Shown here piece by piece: positions 59,126 to 64,000 of a stretch of DNA of 64,000 nucleotides; position 1 is the stretch's first letter, and every line of letters starts with the position of its first letter. Under the pieces are notes generated by a model. It ran no database searches, had not been told where the DNA came from, and saw only the letters and a list, made by a program, of their open reading frames with translations. The stretch covers positions 62,001-126,000 of the forward strand of contig JBBAAR010000004.1 in the NCBI GenBank assembly GCA_041658185.1. Reading direction: 5' to 3'. The stretch comes from UBA8919 sp041658185. Its GTDB lineage: Bacteria > Elusimicrobiota > UBA8919. The translations under genes were made by a program, and so were the position numbers.

Positions 59126-59214
59126 GTAGAAGCACGGAACAGAAGCGGAACAAGACACAGAACAGTTCCGCGTCAGTTCCGTGTAATGAGCGTAGCGAAT
59201 GGAGGTGGTGTAAA

Positions 59215-59718
59215 ATTTCAAAAAGTTTTTTGAGAATTAATAACCAAATAAGGGCACTAAAAGTTCGTCTAATCGGCGAGGACGGAACGCAATTGGGGGA
59301 AAAGACCATACAGGAAGCAATGTTTTTGGCAAGGGAGACGGGAGTCGACCTTGTTGAAATAGCACCTATGGCAACGCCGCCCGTTTGTAAAATTATAGAT
59401 TACAAAAAGTATAAGTATCTGCAGAGCAAAAAAACTAAGACGGTTCACAAGACGGGTGTTTTGAAGGAAATAAAAATAAGACCAAAAATCGGGGAGCATG
59501 ATTTAGTGGTAAAAATCAAACACATCTTACGGTTTCTTGAGGAAAAAAATAAGGTAAAGGTCTTGATGCAGTTTTTCGGAAGGGAAAGAGAGCATATATC
59601 GGTCGGCGGAGATATAATTAACCGCGTGCTTGCGGATATAAGCGAATACGGGCAGCCGGATTCGCCTCCGCGGTTGATGGGAAATTCAATAAATGTGATT
59701 CTTTCGCCAAAAAAGTAA
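59215..59718 (+). CDS. infC: Translation initiation factor IF-3, likely ATT start
   Basis: A 167-residue IF-3 if it starts at ATT 59215: (M)SKSFLRINNQIRALKVRLIG aligns with the usual SKDFIINEQIRAREVRLI opening. GGAGGTGG at 59201-59208 gives good spacing to that ATT. An in-frame TTG at 59230 has no ribosome site. The N-domain, linker (YKYLQSKKTK) and C-domain (KEIKIRPKIGEHDLVVKI) are complete. IF-3 genes often use rare start codons for self-control, since IF-3 rejects them. The attenuator-like leader upstream adds a second layer. Confidence 0.92.
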   Translation: MSKSFLRINNQIRALKVRLIGEDGTQLGEKTIQEAMFLARETGVDLVEIAPMATPPVCKIIDYKKYKYLQSKKTKTVHKTGVLKEIKIRPKIGEHDLVVKIKHILRFLEEKNKVKVLMQFFGREREHISVGGDIINRVLADISEYGQPDSPPRLMGNSINVILSPKK

Positions 59719-59742
59719 ACAGGATACAGAAAAGTCATAAAG

Positions 59743-59860
59743 CCACGAATAGACATTCACCCCGTTAGATATAGAATTTTATCTAACGGGGCAGGTAAAC
59801 GCGAATAATAATAAAGGTTGTAGGCATGAATTTATTCGTGCAATTAGTGTTAATTAGTGG
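59743..59860 (+). repeat. CCACGAAT foldback with nested 12-bp hairpin (infC-rpmI gap)
   Basis: CCACGAAT at 59743 and TTATTCGTG near 59832 mark the arms, with TTAGTGTTAATTAGTGG words at the right, as at 28376. A perfect 12-bp hairpin (59760-59771 with 59780-59791, CCCCGTTAGATA arm) with an 8-nt loop is nested inside. It separates infC from rpmI and may affect relative expression. Confidence 0.75.
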
Positions 59861-59881
59861 TTAATTAAAATAGGAGAAGAA

Positions 59882-60079
59882 ATGCCAAAATTGAAATCAC
59901 ACAGTGGTGCTAAAAAAAGATTTTCTCTGACAGGAAGGGGTAAAATCAAAAGAAAAAAGCAAGGTGCCCGTCACATTCTTACCGGTAAATCGCCGGGCAG
60001 GATGCGTCATTTGAAGAAATCGGGAACACTAAACAAGGTTGACACAAAAATGATAAGGACTATTTTACCTTATCTATAA
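59882..60079 (+). CDS. rpmI: 50S ribosomal protein L35
   Basis: A 65-residue basic protein. PKLKSHSGAKKRFSLTGRGKIKRKK and the HILTGKSPGRMRHLKK stretch are diagnostic for L35. AGGAGAAG precedes the ATG. It lies in the standard infC-rpmI-rplT order, but with repeat elements in both gaps. Confidence 0.97.
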   Translation: MPKLKSHSGAKKRFSLTGRGKIKRKKQGARHILTGKSPGRMRHLKKSGTLNKVDTKMIRTILPYL

Positions 60080-60084
60080 GGAGG

Positions 60085-60244
60085 CAGTGAATTAGTTTAT
60101 ACGAAAGAGCAAGAGAGACAGAGAATTAGTTTATACTACAGAGAATAAGAGAATTAGTAATCTTATCTAATCCTCTAATTCTCTAATCTCTAATTCTCTG
60201 ATGTTATATTCTCTAATTCTCTAATTCTCTAATTCTCTGATGTT
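60085..60244 (+). repeat. AGAGAATTAG foldback, copy 3 (rpmI to rplT)
   Basis: Left words AGTTTATACGAAAGAG, ACAGAGAATTAGTTTATAC; right words CTAATTCTCTAATCTCTAA and TCTCTAATTCTCTGATGTT. The right end reaches to 4 nt before the rplT start and leaves no Shine-Dalgarno sequence. Confidence 0.88.
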
Positions 60245-60247
60245 ATT

Positions 60248-60652
60248 ATGCGTATAAAAGGCGGAGTTGTAACGAGAAGAAGAAAAAAGCGGCTTTTTAA
60301 GAAGTCAAAGGGTTTTCGGCTGTCCAACAAAAATGTCTACATTCATGCGTCGGAAAGAGTGGACAAGGCGCTTGTTCATTCATATGTCGGCAGAATTCAG
60401 AAAAAGCGGGATAAGAGAAGTCAGTGGATTTTAACGCTTAATGCCGCCGCCCGTCTTAACGGTTTGTCGTACAGCAGATTTATTTCCGGAATTAAAAAAG
60501 CCGGCATAACGCTTAATAGAAAAATGCTTGCCGATATTGCCATTTCGTCACCGGAAGATTTTACTCAGTTGGCGGAAATTGCCAAATTAAAAATATCTGC
60601 CGGACAGTCGCCGACAGTGACATCTTCACCTTCGGCTCCGGCTGCCGGTTAA
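60248..60652 (+). CDS. rplT: 50S ribosomal protein L20
   Basis: A 134-residue protein. RIKGGVVTRRRKKRLFKKSKGF, YVGRIQKKRDKRSQWILTLNAA and GLSYSRFISGIKKAGI are L20 landmarks. The Ser/Pro/Ala-rich tail (SPTVTSSPSAPAAG) is longer than usual. It is the candidate regulator of the leader at 59040. ATG follows directly on the right end of an AGAGAATTAG element with no purine-rich ribosome site, so its translation may depend on rpmI or on the repeat's structure. Confidence 0.97.
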   Translation: MRIKGGVVTRRRKKRLFKKSKGFRLSNKNVYIHASERVDKALVHSYVGRIQKKRDKRSQWILTLNAAARLNGLSYSRFISGIKKAGITLNRKMLADIAISSPEDFTQLAEIAKLKISAGQSPTVTSSPSAPAAG

Positions 60653-60653
60653 T

Positions 60654-61985
60654 ATGAAATTTTCTCCGCAACAGATTCTCGTATTCGGTTTCGCCGGCGT
60701 AATTTTAATCGGAAGCGTTATCCTGTCGTTACCCGTCTCATCTGCAACGCTCCAACCGGTAAATTTTGTTGATGCACTTTTTACAGCCACATCTGCTGTT
60801 TGCGTTACCGGACTTATCGTAGTCAACACGGCGACCCAGTGGTCGCTATTCGGTAAAATAATAATATTGCTTCTTATTCAAATCGGCGGGCTGGGTTATA
60901 TGACCCTTGCCACGCTTTTCGTAATTATGATAGGTAAGCAAATATCTCTGAAAGACCGTCTCGCATTTGCCGAGGGCATACAGACATTCTCGTTTGTTGA
61001 AATTAAAAGATTTATAATTTATGTCGTGAAAATCACGCTGCTTATTGAATTTGCGGGTGCGTTAATTCTTTCAATAAAATGGATTCCTGAGTTCGGAATT
61101 GTCAGAGGTTTCTGGCATTCAATTTTTCATGCGGTTTCCGCTTTTTGCAATGCCGGTTTTTCAACTTTCGGACTGAATCTTTCAAATTATGTCGGTTCTA
61201 TTCCGATAAACCTTGGAATAACATCGCTTATTATTTTGGGAGGTATCGGCTATATTGTCATCAGTGACGTTTATTCTTACAAAAAAACAAAGCGACTTCT
61301 TCTGCACACTAAAGTCGCGATTTTTACTACGGTGGTTCTTATTATTTCAGGCGCTGTTTTGATATTTTTATTGGAAAATAATAATCCGTCAACACTGGGA
61401 CTTCTAACACTTAAAAATAAATTATTGTCGGCATATTTCCAGTCAGTTTCTCCGCGCACGGCAGGTTTTAATACCATTGATATTTCAGCGCTTACTGCTC
61501 CTGTTTTATTTTTGATTATAGGACTGATGTTTATAGGCGCATCGCCGTCGGGTACGGGCGGCGGAATAAAAACAACGACTTTCGCTACAATTTTTGCCAG
61601 CATAAAGGCAACACTCAAGGGCAGAAAAAGTGTTTCTATTTTTAAGCGGAGGATTGGAGCAGAGATTGTGCAAAAATCATTCATACTCGGATGTCTGGCA
61701 GTTGCTTTTGTATCTGCGATGACATTTTTAATTTTAATTATTGAAGGCAAGGATTTTATAAGAACACTTTTTGAGGTTGTTTCGGCTTTTGCAACCTGCG
61801 GTTTATCGGCTGCCGTCGGCACGCCGCTTTCATTCTCATCTTTTTTTACGCCTTTGGGCAAGTTGCTGGTAATATTGACGATGTTTGTCGGACGCCTTGG
61901 ACCGTTAACAATTGCAGTTGCTGTTATGGAAGAAAACGGTGCAGAAAAATTTCATTATGCCGAAGATAAAGTTATAGTAGGATAG
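60654..61985 (+). CDS. trkH: Potassium uptake protein, TrkH/KtrB family
   Basis: A 443-residue membrane channel subunit. The four pore-filter segments are visible: ATSAVCVTGLIVVNT, NAGFSTFGLN, SPRTAGFNTIDIS and FATCGLSAAVG. Helices and re-entrant loops are in the usual M1-P-M2 pattern. It imports potassium with a cytoplasmic TrkA/KtrA regulator, encoded next. It starts 1 nt after the rplT stop, an unusual join of a ribosomal operon to a transporter. Confidence 0.92.
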   Translation: MKFSPQQILVFGFAGVILIGSVILSLPVSSATLQPVNFVDALFTATSAVCVTGLIVVNTATQWSLFGKIIILLLIQIGGLGYMTLATLFVIMIGKQISLKDRLAFAEGIQTFSFVEIKRFIIYVVKITLLIEFAGALILSIKWIPEFGIVRGFWHSIFHAVSAFCNAGFSTFGLNLSNYVGSIPINLGITSLIILGGIGYIVISDVYSYKKTKRLLLHTKVAIFTTVVLIISGAVLIFLLENNNPSTLGLLTLKNKLLSAYFQSVSPRTAGFNTIDISALTAPVLFLIIGLMFIGASPSGTGGGIKTTTFATIFASIKATLKGRKSVSIFKRRIGAEIVQKSFILGCLAVAFVSAMTFLILIIEGKDFIRTLFEVVSAFATCGLSAAVGTPLSFSSFFTPLGKLLVILTMFVGRLGPLTIAVAVMEENGAEKFHYAEDKVIVG

Positions 61986-62118
61986 GGAGGAGGCAGGGAA
62001 TTAGAGAATTAGAGAATTAGAGAATTAGAGAATTAGATAAAAACCACATTCCAACTAATCCTCTGATTCTCTGTCGTATAAACTAATTCTCTGTCGTTTA
62101 ACCTAATTCTCTGATGTT
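61986..62118 (+). repeat. AGAGAATTAG foldback, copy 4 (trkH to trkA)
   Basis: GAATTAGA units in tandem on the left (about 61998-62036) and CTGATTCTCTGTCGTATAAACTAATTCTCTGTCGTTTAA-type words on the right, shown here only by description of their complementarity. It ends GATGTTACT directly before the trkA ATG, as copy 3 does before rplT. Confidence 0.88.
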
Positions 62119-62121
62119 ACT

Positions 62122-62808
62122 ATGGAACAAATTGCGGTTATCGGGCTCGGGACATTCGGAATTTCCGTCGCAAAAGAACTGTCAAAAAAGGGAATTCAGG
62201 TTCTTGTCATAGATACAAACGAACAGAAAATACAGGAAATTTCTTCATCTGTTACCCAAGCGGTAGTGGCGGATTCAACGGATGAAAAAGCCATGAGAGA
62301 ACTCGGGCTTACTGATTTCGGAGCAGTTGTTGTTGCTATCGGCGACAACCGGGAAGCCAGTATTCTTACTACTTTAATATTGAAGGAAATCGGCGTTAAA
62401 AACATTATTGTCAAGGGGTTAGATGACTTGCACGCAAAGGTTCTCCAAAAAATAGGCGCCGACAAAATCGTTTTCCCGGAAAGGGATATGGGCGAGAAAC
62501 TTTCCGAAATGCTGGTATCTCCGAACATAATAGAAAAGATAGAACTTTCGCCGGAATACAACATGGCGGAGGTTATTGCCCCGCAATCATTTATTGATAA
62601 AACAATCAAGGATATTGATGTCAGGGCAAAATACAAACTGCACATTATAGGCATAAAAAGAAAAGTGCCGTATATTAAAGATGACGGCGAGACCGATTTT
62701 AAGGAGGAGTTTCTTATTGCCCCGTCTGCATCGGAAATTTTGCAGGACGGAGATGCACTTATTCTCATCGGAACATATTCCGATATTGACAAAGTGAAAA
62801 AACTGTGA
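62122..62808 (+). CDS. trkA: Potassium uptake regulator, TrkA/KtrA family
   Basis: A 228-residue RCK protein. IAVIGLGTFGISVAKELSKKG is the NAD/ATP-binding Rossmann start; VIDTNEQKIQEIS and AVVVAIGDNREASIL follow; a TrkA_C domain occupies about residues 140-225 (EDGDAL-like LQDGDALILIGTY at the end). It gates the TrkH/KtrB channel in response to nucleotides. ATG follows directly on a repeat end without a clear ribosome site. Confidence 0.93.
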   Translation: MEQIAVIGLGTFGISVAKELSKKGIQVLVIDTNEQKIQEISSSVTQAVVADSTDEKAMRELGLTDFGAVVVAIGDNREASILTTLILKEIGVKNIIVKGLDDLHAKVLQKIGADKIVFPERDMGEKLSEMLVSPNIIEKIELSPEYNMAEVIAPQSFIDKTIKDIDVRAKYKLHIIGIKRKVPYIKDDGETDFKEEFLIAPSASEILQDGDALILIGTYSDIDKVKKL

Positions 62809-62821
62809 GAAAATCAAATTT

Positions 62822-63103
62822 ATGGAAAAACCGACGTTAAAAAAATTTTCAAAAGAAGAAATTGACCTGGTAGAAATGGGTAAGTTTTATTTTATCAGCG
62901 GTAAATATGACGAAGCGATTGAGGAATTTGAAAAGGTCATAAAAATTAATCCGCAGAATGCCGACGCATATTTTAATATGGGGATAGTAAAGGAAGCGAA
63001 GAATGATTCCTCCGGTGCTAAAAAAATGTATGAAAAGACACTGGAAATAGTACCCGACCATAAAACTGCGAAAAAACATATGGATAAATTAGTGGGATTG
63101 TGA
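62822..63103 (+). CDS. Small TPR protein
   Basis: A 93-residue protein with two TPR units: FYFISGKYDEAIEEFEKVIKINPQ and AYFNMGIVKEAKNDSSGAKKMYEKTLEIVPD. No catalytic motif. TPR proteins bind partner peptides. It lies between trkA and pheS, 13 nt and 4 nt away, so it is probably co-transcribed with pheS. Confidence 0.75.
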   Translation: MEKPTLKKFSKEEIDLVEMGKFYFISGKYDEAIEEFEKVIKINPQNADAYFNMGIVKEAKNDSSGAKKMYEKTLEIVPDHKTAKKHMDKLVGL

Positions 63104-63107
63104 AAAA

Positions 63108-64000
63108 ATGAAAAGCATTGAAAAAAACGCAATTGAAGAAATATTAAAAACTCAGACACAGGAAGAACTTGAAAAACTCCGCCTGAAATATCTCGGAAAA
63201 AAAGGAATAATAACGGAAAAATTATCCGGACTTTCCAAGTTGCCGCTTCCCGAAAAAAAAACTGTCGGCAGGGAAATAAATATAGTCAAAAAAAACATAA
63301 CGGATGCGATTGAAAAACATTCCTCTGAAATAAAGAAAAAAAATATACTGTCGGATATTTCAAAAAATGTAATTGACACAACGCTTCCTGGAAAGCCATT
63401 TGATTTCGGCAAACTCCATCCGTTAACACAGGTAATGAATGAAGTGAAAAATATTTTTGTTAATTTAGGATTTAATATCGCTACCGGTCCCGAAATAGAA
63501 ACGGATTATTATAATTTTACCGCGCTGAATATCCCCAAAGACCATCCTTCAAGAGATTTGCAGGATACTTTTTACATCAGAACTCAAGAACCCGAAAACT
63601 CAAGAACTCAAGAACTTTTACTGCGAACCCATACTTCTCCCGTCCAGGTGAGAGTGATGGAAAAGCAAAAACCTCCGGTAAGAATAATCGCACCCGGAAA
63701 GGTCTACAGACATGAAGCCGTTGACGCATCCCATTCTTTTGTTTTTCACCAGGTTGAAGGACTCGCCGTTGATAAGGACATAACGTTTGCCGACTTAAAA
63801 GCGGTGCTTGAAATTTTTGTGAAAAAAATGTTCGGTGAGAATGTCCCCTCAAGGTTCCGCCCGAGTTTTTTCCCTTTTACCGAACCGTCCGCCGAGGTTG
63901 ATATGCAGTGTTTAATCTGCAAAGGGCTCGGATGCAGCGTATGTAAGCAGAGCGGCTGGGTAGAACTTTTGGGATGCGGAATGGTTCACCCGAAAGTGTT
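63108..64000 (+). CDS. pheS: Phenylalanyl-tRNA synthetase alpha subunit (3' truncated by window edge)
   Basis: The frame is open to the last base; 297 residues are visible. An N-terminal coiled coil (KYLGKKGIITEKLSGLSKL) is followed by class II motifs: HPLTQVMNEVKNIFVNLGF, LLLRTHTSPVQVRVM, IIAPGKVYRHEAVDASHSFVFHQVEGLAVD and FFPFTEPSAEVD. A Cys set (CLICKGLGCSVCKQ) follows, as in some bacterial forms. Residues about 160-172 (RTQEPENSRTQE) are an insert from ACTCAAGA-type repeats where relatives have a short turn (DTFY to LLLRTHTS). Confidence 0.95.
   Translation, partial: MKSIEKNAIEEILKTQTQEELEKLRLKYLGKKGIITEKLSGLSKLPLPEKKTVGREINIVKKNITDAIEKHSSEIKKKNILSDISKNVIDTTLPGKPFDFGKLHPLTQVMNEVKNIFVNLGFNIATGPEIETDYYNFTALNIPKDHPSRDLQDTFYIRTQEPENSRTQELLLRTHTSPVQVRVMEKQKPPVRIIAPGKVYRHEAVDASHSFVFHQVEGLAVDKDITFADLKAVLEIFVKKMFGENVPSRFRPSFFPFTEPSAEVDMQCLICKGLGCSVCKQSGWVELLGCGMVHPKV
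63583..63618 (+). repeat. ACTCAAGA-type repeat inside pheS
   Basis: The words ACTCAAGAACC, ACTCAAGA and ACTCAAGAACT repeat in about 36 nt and encode RTQEPENSRTQE. They add about 10 residues between two conserved class II segments without a frameshift. Confidence 0.75.

Noticed and set aside
61277..61861. Minus-strand open frame of 194 codons inside trkH
   Set aside because: It mirrors the codon pattern of a well-conserved gene on the other strand and has no family motif or ribosome site.
61998..62036. Regular GAATTAGA array that might be read as a CRISPR repeat track
   Set aside because: Units are only about 9 nt, there are no unique spacers and no cas genes; the array is one arm of a foldback.
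62196..62792. Minus-strand open frame of 198 codons inside trkA
   Set aside because: Shadow of a conserved gene; no recognisable motif.

Overview
This window comes from an AT-rich Gram-negative genome. It encodes lipopolysaccharide export permeases (LptF/LptG type), several outer-membrane beta-barrel proteins and a large O-antigen or capsule-type glycan cluster. A SprA-like giant barrel, PorV-like barrels, an M6 protease with a FlgD-type C-terminal domain, an archaeal-type phosphoglycerate mutase and very many short text-like repeats point to an uncultivated, candidate-phylum-type lineage. I cannot name the phylum from sequence alone.

Layout. 1-28 kb is one long plus-strand glycan locus: radical SAM enzymes, a WbqC-like protein, at least seven glycosyltransferases, four small methyltransferases, a Wzx/Wzy pair, two different phosphoglycosyl transferases, a PglE-PglC-PglF-like block, and a GDP-mannose-type precursor block (nucleotidyltransferase, cupin, phosphomannomutase). 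metK and ahcY follow and can supply and recycle SAM for those methyltransferases. 30-34.6 kb holds exported proteins: a barrel, an M6 protease with a sorting-type C-terminus and a PorV-like barrel. 34.7-37 kb holds lptG and lptF on the minus strand. 37-46.7 kb holds a repeat-filled gap, a membrane-TPR protein, a REP-associated tyrosine transposase (RAYT), a SprA-like protein and a PHP-domain protein. 46.8-56.7 kb holds a CsgG-like protein and lower-glycolysis genes (gap, pgk, apgM) interrupted by hicBA and by a restriction-modification and accessory island, ending at secG. 56.8-64 kb is informational: four tRNAs (Leu, Gly, Cys, Val), thrS, infC-rpmI-rplT behind an attenuator-like leader, a trkH/trkA potassium uptake pair, a TPR protein and the start of pheS.

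The most unusual signal is how short repeats relate to coding sequence. A 17-base core (GGGGACGGAGGTAATTA) lies on both sides of the RAYT gene and forms a nested inverted cluster at 37.3-37.45 kb. In reverse orientation it encodes the hydrophobic core of the signal peptides of two exported proteins, in the same reading frame. Three more signal peptides here are built from other tandem repeats (two of 7 nt x 4, one of 21 nt x 2). Similar repeats also lie inside a glycosyltransferase, a phosphomannomutase, a DPM-synthase-like protein, an epimerase and pheS, without breaking the frame. Other points worth checking are a likely ATT start codon for infC with competing terminator and antiterminator pairings, a frameshifted methyltransferase, a ThrRS without a TGS domain, and a possible type IX-like secretion set.
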